DNA from: Polyrhizophydium stewartii
Taxonomy: Eukaryota; Chytridiomycota; Chytridiomycetes; Rhizophydiales
Length of the DNA: 14,280 nucleotides
Direction: 5' to 3'
Assembly (NCBI GenBank): GCA_027604665.1
Contig: JADGIZ010000401.1
Coordinates: forward strand, 1 to 14,280
Shown: one piece after another, positions 1 through 7,671 of the stretch
Layout of the letters: each line of letters opens with the position of its first letter
Numbering within the stretch: the first letter of the stretch is position 1
Made by a program: the position numbers and the translations under genes
Notes under the pieces: model-generated
Told to the model about the DNA's origin: nothing
Databases searched by the model: none
Seen by the model: only the letters and a program-made list of their open reading frames with translations

Positions 1-66
1 CCCGCCGCACCCCGGCCTGCCGCCGTGCACGTGCGAAACTCCGCCGGCTCACTCTCCACCCGCCAG
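1..66 (+). other. Probable 3' end of an intron in the SIP5-like gene
   Basis: A pyrimidine-rich tract and CAG end at 66, with a CTCAC branch-like site near 49-53. The Sip5 family normally reads CPICFLYYPP before the INYxRCC block. Here YYPRN starts exactly at 67, while the in-frame residues before it are unrelated. The donor is not visible, so the intron probably starts upstream of the window. Confidence 0.6.
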
Positions 67-1880
67 TACTACCCCCGAAACATCAACTTCACCAGGTGCT
101 GCGACCAGCCCATCTGCACAGACTGCTTCGTGCAGATCAAGCGCTCCCAGACCACCTTTGAGCCCGCAGAGTGCCCCTACTGCGTTGTACCGCACTTTGG
201 AGTCGTCTACAACCCAGTCGGCTCGATCGGCTTCCGTCTTCGTTACGAGCCCGACTTTGTGCCCCCGGGCTCGGCGTCGCCCGCACTCGGCTCGGCCTTC
301 CTGGACGTGCCAAGCTCGTCGGGCGACGACGGCGGCGGCAGCGGCAGCGAGCCGGCCGAAGGCCGCCCTCGCCACTCCCGTCGCCGGAAGAGCGTCAGCC
401 ACACCAGCCCGTCCGTCGTCACGACCGGTGCGTGACTGTCGACCACCCGCCCGCTGCGGGCCTTGGAAGCTAATCGTCGCCACCCCCGCCCCGCCGTGCA
501 CAGACGACGTCCGCCCGGACTGGCAGGTGCGCGCGCGGCAGGCCGCCATGCAGCGCGCCATGAACCAGCGCCGCCAGGCCGTCCCCGGCCGCTTGGGGCC
601 TCTGTTTGGGTGCGCTGGCCGATGCCCAAATCATTGCGCCATCCGCTGCCCGCGTGCTGACGGACCCGCTCCCCCTCCCCCGTCGCAGCCAGCAAGAGGT
701 CGCGGGCGCCGCGACCGCCGCCGCGGACCTGCTCGAGTCCCTGACCCGCTTCGAGAACGCATCCTCCTCGGCGGAGCGCAGGGCCTTCCGCCGCGCCGTG
801 CGCGAGTCGCAGCGGGACCCGGCCTTCTCATATCTCCAGATCATGCGCCACATGGGCGCCGACATCGAGGAGCTTATGATGATGGAAGCCATCCGCCAGT
901 CGCTGCAGGACAGTGCAAGCGCAGGTGCCCCGTCATCCGGCCCCGCGCAACCCGCTGCAGCGTCCGCGGACGACAGCGCCGATCTTGATGTCTCGCACAG
1001 CTCCGACGAGGCGCTCATCTCGGCCGCCATCTCGGCCGCCGTCAATTCGGCCATCGCCGACCATGTGCAAGCCGCCATGCCCGAGAGCCCGCGCGCCTCG
1101 GACGGAGATCGCCCCCGCCGCGACGACGAAGAAGACCTGACTGGCGCACCCGGCCCGTCGTTTGTGCGCTCAGCCGCTGCCGTGGCCGACCAGTCGTCCT
1201 CGCTGTCGCTGCCTCGTGGCCCTGGGTCGGAACCTGCCGCCGCCATCTCGTACGATGCCAGCACGCCAATCGACGCCCGATCCGCCACGCTCGTCAGCGC
1301 CGAGCGGGAGAGCCAGGCGGCCCTCGCGCCCAGCATCGCAGGCGTCAGCCTCGAATCCCCGGCCCCGTCCTTCTCGCGGCCGTTGAGCTTCACATCGTCG
1401 TCGATGCCCATCCCAAGCGACGAGTCCCCCGCCGCCCCAGAACCTGCGAGATCGCCCACGACCTCGTTTGCGGCGCCGTCGTTCTCGTCCAACGCACCCA
1501 CCTTTGACACATCGAGCCTGCGCACAGATCGATATGTGCATGTCATACTCGAGCATGCCGAGCCGGCGGCCCCGGACGGTGGATCCGAGCTCACCAGAAC
1601 CAACGACGACTCGCACGACACGCTGACGCAGGGCGTGCGCATCGTGGCCATCTCGACCCGCAACTCAGAGGCCGCGAGGCGCAACGATGCGGACGAGGTT
1701 GTGAGCTTCGACAGCCTGGCTGCGCGAAAGAGCATTTCCGGCGACCTCGACTCGGAGCCTCTTCCCGGAAGCCTCTCGGTCCGTAGCCACGGCGTCTTGG
1801 CCCCGGCCCCGTCGCCAACGCCGTCGTCGGATGTGGCATCGCCCGTGCCAGATGTCGCGCTCACGGCGGAAGAAGTTTGA
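1..1880 (+). CDS. SIP5: Sip5-family RING-like zinc-finger protein, 5' partial; exons <67-427, 504-609, 689-1880
   Basis: Partial gene whose beginning lies left of the window. Three exons join in frame (361+106+1192 = 1659 nt, 552 residues plus TGA at 1878-1880). The first visible exon opens with YYPRNINFTRCC, then CDQPICTDCF and AECPYC, the cysteine spacing of the Sip5 zinc-binding domain, which is related to the RING-like domain of plant DA2. Exon 2 gives DDVRPDWQVRARQ, another segment typical of this family. Exon 3 has a conserved acidic helix (IEELMMMEAIRQSLQ, 867-911) that resembles a ubiquitin-interacting motif. The remaining 320 or so residues are Ser/Ala/Pro-rich and probably disordered. 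Yeast Sip5 interacts with the Snf1 kinase and with Reg1/Glc7 phosphatase and has been linked to the glucose response; transferring that role here is inference. The family assignment is firm. The missing CPICFL half of the finger must lie in the exon before 67. Confidence 0.88.
428..503 (+). other. Intron (76 bp) of the SIP5-like gene
   Basis: Donor GTGCGT at 428, branch site GCTAATC at 469-475, acceptor CAG ending at 503. Removing it moves the reading from frame 1 to frame 2, recreates a GAC codon, and continues into the conserved DVRPDW segment. Confidence 0.85.
610..688 (+). other. Intron (79 bp) of the SIP5-like gene
   Basis: Donor GTGCGC at 610, branch-like GTGCTGAC near 652-659, a strong pyrimidine tract, and acceptor GCAG ending at 688. 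The length shifts frame 2 to frame 0 and joins a GGC codon to QQEVAGAA, keeping the gene open to the stop at 1880. Confidence 0.82.
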
Positions 1881-2376
1881 CCGTCTCGGCTGTTCTCGGC
1901 CGCGTGCGCCAGCTTCTTGCTTCCCGTCGCGACATCAGCGCCTCCAAGCGCTGCATCTCTTCCTTTTGCCGTTCCCGAACCGGCGGCAACACTGCCAATC
2001 AGAAAGGCAGAGGCAAGCGCGGTGCCTCTGCCCTGTTTTGATGCTTCAACCTCACTCCCGCTTTCCCCCGCCCTCTTGATATCGACTGACCTGGTCTTTT
2101 GTCCATTGCATGAATTGATGCGTCTTTTTGCCTCTGCTGCCAACGCTGATGCCGATGCCTCCTTCCCGCCCCCACCCGCCACTCACAAACGCATCCATCC
2201 TCAACCCGGGTTGTTTATGGCAACGCACTTCTTTCGTCCTGAGCCCGCTGTGAATCTGACCTGGTTTGGATGCTTTGGTTGTGACTAAAACAACTCGAAT
2301 CCAACTGAGTCGCCGCGTGATCGATGTCCACTCGCAGCCGAGGCCAAGCAGATGCAGTTCATTTACGAGGAACACG
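1881..2376. other. Convergent 3' intergenic region
   Basis: About 500 bp between the stop of the SIP5-like gene and the stop of the mtSSB gene, which converge here. It is less GC-rich than the flanking coding DNA. Short open frames exist on both strands, but none has a recognisable product. It presumably holds both 3' UTRs and polyadenylation sites; no clear AATAAA was seen. Confidence 0.5.
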
Positions 2377-3242
2377 TCAAGCCCGTGCGATGGCCTCGGG
2401 CTGCTTGTGAGTGTCGGGGGCCGCAGGCGTCGCGGTGTCCAGTTCCTCGGCTATGGGTGCGAGGGTGATCGTGTCGCGCTTGGGGCCGAGCTGCAGGATG
2501 CGGCTGGCCTGCACATAGTAGCCGTGTTTGCCGTCCAGGTGCCACGGCCGCAGCTCGCCCTCGACCAGGACCTTTTGTCTTCAGGATTGAGCGGCGATGC
2601 CAGCGCATCGTGAGCAGCGCAGAAAGGAGCAGTTCGATCAGCGGCAAACGCACCCCATGCCCAGCCGCGAGGCGTCTGTGTTGGTCCGGACAATGTGCCA
2701 GTCGGTCTCGTTGCTCCACTGGCCGTTGGTCAAGCGCGAGTGGCGGGTGGCCACGGCGAAGCGCCACGACCCGCCAGCGGCAGGGGCCGCGCCGCTCGCC
2801 GGCGTCGCAGCGGCTGCCGTCTCGGCGGTCGGGTCGCTGGCGGTGGCTGCCGATGCTACCCACGGGCGGAAGTGCGGCTCGCGGCCAATGTTGCCCACGA
2901 GCGTCACACGGTTGAAGACTGCAGCAGCCTGCGGGAGATGGGAAACCAAGTCAATCAGCGGTCTGCAATGGGCAGTCTGTGTGCGGGGACCGGCGGGTCT
3001 TGTCGGCGGTGGCTGCCGGCAGATGCATCACCGTGCCTGATGCCGCCGGCCCCGCGATGCAGCACCACAGTGGCAGCACGTTGGCGGGCGGGCGGAGTCT
3101 GCAGGCGGGGTTCTCACAGCGGGCAGTGGTGCCAGTCGAGAACGAGCGAGCAAAGGTCTGGCGGTTGAGGGCATGGTCAGCTGGTGAGGCGCTGGGTGGT
3201 GTCCGGGTGCGTGTTACTCACGAGAGAGCGCTGCGAAGTCAT
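2377..3242 (-). CDS. RIM1: Mitochondrial single-stranded DNA-binding protein; exons 3242-3222, 3157-3118, 2918-2654, 2578-2377
   Basis: Four minus-strand exons (21+40+265+202 = 528 nt) give 175 residues and a TGA at 2379-2377. The start MTSQRSL is spliced to TFARSFSTGTTAR, an Arg/Ser/Thr-rich stretch without acids that looks like a mitochondrial presequence. The SSB OB-fold follows: FNRVTLVGNIGREPHF (residues 22-37), WRFAVATRHSR, ETDWHIV with the conserved Trp, GQKVLVEGELRPW, then GKHGYYVQASRILQLG. Family members coat single-stranded mtDNA in the nucleoid during replication. Odd feature: an Ala/Pro/Thr-rich insert of about 30 residues (41-70) between the first and second OB strands. This, with the presequence and tail, explains a length above the usual 130-150. 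The last two junctions, which carry the conserved core, are strong. The start exon and the 199-bp intron are less certain, although only the chosen acceptor keeps the frame. Confidence 0.85.
2579..2653 (-). other. Intron 3 (75 bp) of the mtSSB gene
   Basis: Donor GTGCGT begins at 2653 and the acceptor GAAG ends at 2579 on the minus strand, with CTCAC and CTCAAT branch-like sites upstream. Splicing makes a GGA codon and restores the canonical SSB string GQKVLVEG, which is strong support for the exact junction. Confidence 0.85.
2919..3117 (-). other. Intron 2 (about 199 bp) of the mtSSB gene
   Basis: Donor GTGAGA starts at 3117. Two possible acceptors lie 10 nt apart, at 2929 and 2919, after a TTGACTTGG branch-like region and a pyrimidine tract. 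Only the second keeps the frame, giving FFNRVTL. It is longer than the other introns here, so a further small exon inside it cannot be excluded. Confidence 0.55.
3158..3221 (-). other. Intron 1 (64 bp) of the mtSSB gene
   Basis: Consensus donor GTGAGT at 3221, branch site GCTGAC near 3175-3180, and acceptor GCCAG ending at 3158. It separates a 21-nt first coding exon (MTSQRSL) from the exon encoding the RSFST-containing presequence. Confidence 0.65.
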
Positions 3243-3535
3243 GCTGATGATGCGATGGCGTCTGGGCGGAGTGTCTCCGCTCTTTATGCCCTCTCGGTCG
3301 CGCCCGTCAGGGTTGACAGCGTCACAATTGACATGGCGGGTGACAGGAGTGGCATGTCGACCCGTGCTGGCGTCACAGGCGGAGCTTGCGCACTCGGCAC
3401 GTGCGCATGCGGCCCATCGCACTTGGCCTGCGCCGCTCTCTGCGCCCAGCCACGTCCGCCACCCAAGGCCGCCTGCGGGCCGTCGAGGCCCATTTTCGGC
3501 GCCAACCCAGCTTTTCAGCAACACAACGGCGATCA
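3243..3535. promoter_or_regulatory. Upstream region of the mtSSB gene, possibly a divergent promoter
   Basis: Non-coding stretch directly upstream of the proposed mtSSB start codon (3242, minus). An ATG on the opposite strand at 3536 could be a divergent start. No TATA box is evident; a short CACAATTG lies near 3325. Called from position only. Confidence 0.35.
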
Positions 3536-4151
3536 TGGTGCGTCAGCCAGCCAGCGACGCTCGCAGCCCGCCGGCCGGCCCGCCCGCATGCCGCGCCCTC
3601 CCGTGCAAAGCGGCGCACACCACTGCGTGACCCAGCGAGCCACCAGGGCACACGGCGCGGCGTGCGCGCAGCCGCGAGCCGCAGCGGGACAGCGGCCTTG
3701 GCTGACGACGCTGCGATCATTTGGCGATCTCGACGACCCGACTCAGTCGGCGGCACACCACGCATGCCGCGCAGCAGGAGCAGTTCGTGCAGGCCTCCGC
3801 ACAACACCGTCGCATACTGCGGCGCCTCGCGGGTGCCCTGCACGGACGCACACACAGCGCGGTGCTGCATCACAGGCATGGACGGCGCCGACAGCGCGGG
3901 CAGGACCGGCTGCGCCGCCGTCGCAGTCTCAGTCCTCACCGCCTCGGGGGCCGGCTGGCAGCCCACACACCGCCGGATTCGCCTCGGCAACAAGCACGCC
4001 CGGACCGGCAGCTGCAGCGCAGTTCGGCGACGCTGCGTCGCACGGCCTGGTTGCCGGACAGACCGCCGCTGTCGGCGCGCTGCTCAGATCCCTGTCGCGC
4101 GGCGCTGCGGTGCGCACTGCGTTTGGGTCGGCGGTTGCCGATGATATCTAG
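3536..4151 (+). CDS. Possible unidentified plus-strand gene; last exon would end at TAG 4149-4151
   Basis: I do not recognise this gene. The DNA is so GC-rich that all three plus frames are open from about 3721 to 4144. The most protein-like frame is the one ending at 4151: its last 85 or so codons read as a Pro/Ser/Gln-rich linker, then a moderately hydrophobic end (HGLVAGQTAAVGALLRSLSR ... AFGSAVADDI). Upstream, a second frame contains a helix-like segment (QQEQFVQASAQHRRILRRLA, about 3775-3834). Splicing between them is possible but not provable here. An MPRSRSSS start near 3762 resembles Mix17/CHCHD2 proteins, but no twin CX9C motif follows. It may simply be non-coding GC-rich DNA. Confidence 0.2.
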
Positions 4152-4613
4152 CGGCGGCCATGTTTAAAGCTGCCCACGCCTGCACCATGACACGCGGGTT
4201 GATGCATGCCAGCTATAACCAGTATCCACCACCCAATTAAGATTTGGAATAACAGACTCGGGAAGCCGACTTGGATCGGCTGATCACCATTTCAACGCAT
4301 TTCGGCTCCCTGGAGGCGGCATCGCATCGCGAGCCATGCGGCCAAAGCACGCCAGATCCTGCAGCCGCCACCACGGCGCACATCTGCATCTCGCCGCGTA
4401 CGGCCAGCCAACACCAGCCGACTGCCGTGCGCATCATGCCGAGCATCCACCAAGGCGCCAGCATCCAAACGACTCGGCCAAGTCGCTCAATATGGCCCCC
4501 CCAAAAAGCGAAAAAGTCGGACCCAAGTGGTTCCCTCCTCCCTCCCACAAGATGGCATTTGGCCCCCACCTTGTGCCCTTGGGCCAGGTTTCGAGATGGG
4601 GGGTGCGGGGTTC

Positions 4614-4641
4614 TGGCATGAGCTTCCTTGTGCTCGTGCCA
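4614..4641. other. 10-bp hairpin in spacer repeat copy 1
   Basis: TGGCATGAGC and GCTCGTGCCA flank an 8-nt loop. All ten positions can pair if the single T/G position is read as a wobble. The same hairpin occurs unchanged in copy 2 (10143-10170) and copy 3 (12990-13017). Confidence 0.6.
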
Positions 4642-4707
4642 GTGCCTTGTCCTTCTCATCCATCATATTCCACCTTCCGCTAATCCTCGCCAGTCCATGT
4701 TGTTTCC

Positions 4708-4727
4708 GCCCCCAGTTAGTCGGGGGC
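4708..4727. other. 6-bp GC hairpin with an AGTTAGTC loop in copy 1
   Basis: GCCCCC and GGGGGC flank an 8-nt loop. Identical in copies 2 (10237-10256) and 3 (13084-13103). Confidence 0.5.
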
Positions 4728-4799
4728 TTGTTGTTGAGCTGTGCCTTGCGACACGGCTCTTGCCCCGCTCCCCCACCCCGAGGAACCCAAGCAGGTGGG

Positions 4800-4814
4800 A
4801 AAGCGCTGCGCTTT
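4800..4814. other. Near-perfect palindrome in copy 1
   Basis: AAAGCGC, one T, GCGCTTT: seven paired bases around one central base. Identical in copies 2 (10329-10343) and 3 (13176-13190). It could be a protein-binding palindrome rather than an RNA hairpin, given the single-base centre. Confidence 0.5.
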
Positions 4815-4824
4815 ATGTTTCGCC

Positions 4825-4846
4825 CCTCCGCCGGTGTCGGCGGAGG
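4825..4846. other. 9-bp GC hairpin in copy 1
   Basis: CCTCCGCCG and CGGCGGAGG flank a 4-nt loop and pair perfectly here. The matching sites in copies 2 (10354-10375) and 3 (13201-13222) have one T-T mismatch and TTGT instead of GTGT in the loop. Confidence 0.5.
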
Positions 4847-5406
4847 TTGTGGGATCGATCCAGATGTGAGTGCCTGGGCCGCGGGGCGGCGGAGTGCGCT
4901 GGTCTGGCCACCGCACCGCACACCGCCGTGCGGGCTGCCAGCGGGGCGGCGAGGGGCGGCTCACCCCTGACCGTGGTGTGGTTGCTGAGCAGCGGCTGCT
5001 CTGGCTCGCTTGAGGGAGTGTGGCAGTCGGGCGAGCGGAAAGAGCAGGGCCAACGCTCCTTGCCGTTGTGTGCGAGCAACGGCGACAGAGCAGCGAGTAT
5101 CACCAGGCTGCGACGACAGGCTGGATCGAGGTGCCCTGCATACTCGACCACGCTATCGTTGCTTTGAGGATGCATCTGTGGCCAGATTCAGCCCACTCGC
5201 ACCCTGACTCACCGACGCCTTGACCAGTACCACAAGCTCGCCGAGGCACCGCTCCCTGTCGCTCGGAACGTGCGCTCGCACATGCTCGATCCTCGCCGCT
5301 CGCCATCATCCTGCTCACTCTGCAACCATTAAGCAGCCTGTCCCAGTCGTTACCAAGCAGCAGCCACCAGTGCCGAGATGCATTTTAATCGACACCAGTC
5401 CGCTAC

Positions 5407-7029
5407 TCAACCAAACAGACCAAAGCCCATGTCATCTTCGTCATCCTGCCCGTGAATCTTTCGGTGGATCTCACCATTCATCGTGTCCTTCTTTCGATCC
5501 GAGATGTCGGCCTGCGCAACAGCCTCAAGCGCAGCGTCAAGGTCCCACTCGATGCTATTCATGGACAGCAGGCTCGAGAAGAGCCAAGTGTCGCCCGTCC
5601 GGATGGCCGCCTCGAGATCCTGCTGCCCAACAGCAACGCCATGCCGCACACGCCACCACTCGAGCAGCGCATCGTCGCCGTGTCGCTTCGATGCGTCAAG
5701 CAGCATCGGCATCATGCTGCGGTCGCGCGACATGATCCAGCTCATGATCTCGGTGTTGCTGTGACGGGCTGCTCTCTCGGCTGACTTGCTTGTGAACGGC
5801 ACGCCTCGCTCGTACGCCTGCTTGAGCACCGCGATGTGGCGATGATAGAAGACTCGCTCGAGATCCTTCTCTTGCAGCTCGACCTGGAAACGGCCGCGGG
5901 CCCAATCGAGGACGTCAATCTTGCCTTTCTCAGCAAGGTGCTGAATAAGACCTTGCGGGTTGACGTATCCGCGCGCATCAAGCCACTCAATCACGCGGAT
6001 GTCCGACGCAATGTACTTTCTATACGGCGAGTACTCGTCCAGGATGCCGGGAAACATGATATACAGGAGCTCGACCATTTCCATGTTGTCGTTGACGAGC
6101 GCAGAACAGATTGCTCGTGTGTCGCACTCGTTGCAGACATTGTCAACAAGCCAGCGCACAATGTGGACGTGGTTCTTGTCTGCTGCGGCGTCGATCGTGT
6201 AGTCAGTGATGCAGTCTGGGCGGTGCTTGCTGAGCCAGACAACGAGGTCGAGATTGCCGCTCTCTGCGGCGTAGTTTCCCACGCGATAGTCGCAGAGGAC
6301 GTCAGGATTGCGCTCATGGAGGAGCTGGATGCATTCAAGGTGTCCGTTGTTTGCAGCTTTGAGCGCAAAGCTTGTCGATGGTTCGACGGCCTTGCGGACG
6401 TCGATGAGATCGCGCAGAAGCTCGACATCGCCTTCGGACGCCGCGCACTTGGCGAGTTGGACTGGCTTGCCAAAGTCGAGCATGTCCGTCCATCCATTGC
6501 GGATGGCAACACAATCCAAGTCCTCGCGGTCGCAGACAGCCTTGAGGCGTGAATAGAATGCGCGAGTGCGGATGCTGGGAAGCCTGATTGCATATGTGAG
6601 AGGCGGAAGCAGCGCGAGGTCGCCTTGCCAGTCGGCGTCGGCGGCGTCCTGCCAGACTTGCAGCTGCTGCTGCTTGGACAGTCCTTTGAGCTCGGCACTG
6701 AGAAGCAGCCCGTTGACGAACTTGGTGAACGGGCCGGCGGCGGCGAGGATCATGCGCTGAACCTCGGCCGGCATGCGGTCCCACTCGTTGGTTGCGTCTG
6801 GCCGGAAACCGTTGGTGCGGCGGTACGAGGCAGGCGCAGCGGGAGGTGCGGCCGCAGCAGGCTCGAGCTGCGGCGCAGCGACGCCTGCCGCGAGGTGGTC
6901 GGTGTCGGTGGTGGGGCGGGCGGCGTGCTGCGCGGTGCGCTGCTGCTCGAGGGCGTCGATGCGGGCGAGCACGGCGGCGAGGGCCGCGACGGCTGCGGGG
7001 TCGGTGGGGACGACCTTTTGGGCGTCCAT
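5407..7029 (-). CDS. F-box-like ankyrin-repeat protein, 540 aa (gene A)
   Basis: Single-exon minus-strand gene from ATG (7029) to TGA (5407). Residues 1-34 form an Ala/Leu-rich helix (AAVAALAAVLARIDALEQQ) that could be a short coiled coil; 35-74 are Ala/Pro-rich and disordered. Residues 75-107 hold FRPDATNEWDRMPAEVQ and following residues, an F-box-like start (MPxEVxxxIL). From about 155 to 475 there are degenerate ankyrin-type units, for example KAANNGHLECIQLLHERNPD, YAAESGNLDLVVWLSKHRPD, KNHVHIVRWLVDN and GKIDVLDWARGRF. The C-terminus is acidic (DDEDDMGFGLFG). F-box proteins commonly recruit substrates to SCF ubiquitin ligases through their repeats; that role is inference and the F-box call is not certain. 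Gene C (10712-12229) is a clear paralog over the whole length. Gene B lies upstream on the same strand, 642 bp away. Confidence 0.88.
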   Translation of the reverse strand: MDAQKVVPTDPAAVAALAAVLARIDALEQQRTAQHAARPTTDTDHLAAGVAAPQLEPAAAAPPAAPASYRRTNGFRPDATNEWDRMPAEVQRMILAAAGPFTKFVNGLLLSAELKGLSKQQQLQVWQDAADADWQGDLALLPPLTYAIRLPSIRTRAFYSRLKAVCDREDLDCVAIRNGWTDMLDFGKPVQLAKCAASEGDVELLRDLIDVRKAVEPSTSFALKAANNGHLECIQLLHERNPDVLCDYRVGNYAAESGNLDLVVWLSKHRPDCITDYTIDAAADKNHVHIVRWLVDNVCNECDTRAICSALVNDNMEMVELLYIMFPGILDEYSPYRKYIASDIRVIEWLDARGYVNPQGLIQHLAEKGKIDVLDWARGRFQVELQEKDLERVFYHRHIAVLKQAYERGVPFTSKSAERAARHSNTEIMSWIMSRDRSMMPMLLDASKRHGDDALLEWWRVRHGVAVGQQDLEAAIRTGDTWLFSSLLSMNSIEWDLDAALEAVAQADISDRKKDTMNGEIHRKIHGQDDEDDMGFGLFG

Positions 7030-7114
7030 GCAAGGAGGCGTGCTGCTGGACGGGGGGCTGCTGGCTGGATGACGGGCAAGGCGGGCATCGCCTGCTTTGG
7101 GGTCTGTCCATGCA

Positions 7115-7133
7115 CCTGACGACGGGCGAGATC
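7115..7133 (-). promoter_or_regulatory. Block shared with the upstream region of gene C
   Basis: CCTGACGACGGGCGAGATC, 86 bp upstream of the gene A ATG. The region upstream of gene C has the same 19 bases with one difference (A to G) at 12322-12340, 93 bp from its ATG. This could be a core promoter or 5' UTR element; it could also be residual paralog homology. Confidence 0.4.
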
Positions 7134-7247
7134 ATGGCACTTGGCTCTCAACCACGCCATAGGCGTCGTGCCGAGTGAGATGTGGGCATGGCGGCAACAG
7201 GTATGAGGTAAGGACGCGCTTCTCTTGCAGCCAAGTAGCAGTTTTGT

Positions 7248-7271
7248 ACGCCATGTCACGCCAGACATGGC
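7248..7271. other. 8-bp perfect inverted repeat upstream of gene A
   Basis: CGCCATGT, an 8-nt loop, then ACATGGCG. It lies about 220 bp upstream of the gene A start codon. Possibly a dimeric binding site or a chance hairpin in GC-rich DNA. Confidence 0.35.
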
Positions 7272-7611
7272 GGCGGCTTGCCACAAACAGCGAGCCGCCC
7301 GATCGTCAGATGCGGCCGCAGCGATCTGGCAGATGAGGCGGGCAGAGCGTCGCAGCACCGAGTTGCTTGGTTGCTGTGGTTTAAGCGACTCAGCGGCATG
7401 AGTCTCCGATCCTGTGGACTCGAGTGCGAGTGCCCACACGATGCAGCACGGGCGAGCCCTGTGCTGGCCGCCGAGGCAGCACAACACAGCTGCGCGGCGG
7501 ACTCGATCCCAGCTTCCAGCCCAGCACACACCCGCAGGCGGAAGGCACGCCTTGCTCGCAGGCAAATTCATTGAACGAGCTGCGCATCGTGCGCCACCCT
7601 GATCCGATGCA

Positions 7612-7632
7612 ACACACACACACTCTCTCTCT
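7612..7632. repeat. Short AC/CT microsatellite
   Basis: An (AC)n tract passes directly into a (CT)n tract, about 21 bp in all, between the stop of gene B and the upstream region of gene A. Confidence 0.8.
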
Positions 7633-7671
7633 GCGTTCCAACCGACATCGCCACAAGTGCCGCTTGCGCCG

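Larger units (their letters stand above)
4300..5150 (+). repeat. Spacer repeat, copy 1 (about 0.85 kb)
   Basis: First of three same-orientation copies. Homology to copies 2 and 3 begins around 4300 (TCGGCTC..TGGAGGCGGC) and runs to about 5035 for all three. Its right arm, containing GGCGACAGAGCAGCGAGTAT (5080-5099), matches copy 3 only. It lacks the left arm present in copies 2 and 3. The C/A run at 4495-4506 and the G runs near 4597-4610 differ from the other copies by 1-3 nt, so no reading frame is conserved. It lies downstream of the ankyrin gene that ends at 5407. Its origin (segmental duplication or mobile element) is unresolved; no terminal repeats or target duplications were identified. 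Confidence 0.88.
7030..7671. promoter_or_regulatory. Intergenic region: upstream of gene A, downstream of gene B
   Basis: 642 bp with no convincing gene. Nearest gene A it has a 19-bp block (7115-7133) shared with the region upstream of gene C at a similar distance from the ATG, and an inverted repeat at 7248-7271. Next to gene B it has a small AC/CT microsatellite (7612-7632). No copy of the spacer repeat was found here, unlike the other two gaps in the array. A minus-strand open frame crosses most of it but is Cys-rich with no recognisable domain and is probably chance. Confidence 0.5.

Noticed and set aside
470..2182. 570-residue open frame on the minus strand
   Set aside because: Antisense shadow of the SIP5-like exons in GC-rich DNA; it has no domain, and the plus strand has conserved motifs and splice sites.
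3762..4144. Mix17/CHCHD2-like start MPRSRSSS
   Set aside because: No twin CX9C domain or Gly-rich membrane segment follows in any frame.
4587..4600. GGTTTCGAGAT in the spacer as a Pol III B box of a tRNA-derived SINE
   Set aside because: It only loosely matches the B-box consensus, and no A box, tRNA fold, poly-A tail or T-run terminator was found at a suitable place.
5836..6552. Plus-strand 238-residue frame
   Set aside because: Mirror of the ankyrin gene A codons on the opposite strand; the minus-strand protein has clear repeat structure and a paralog.
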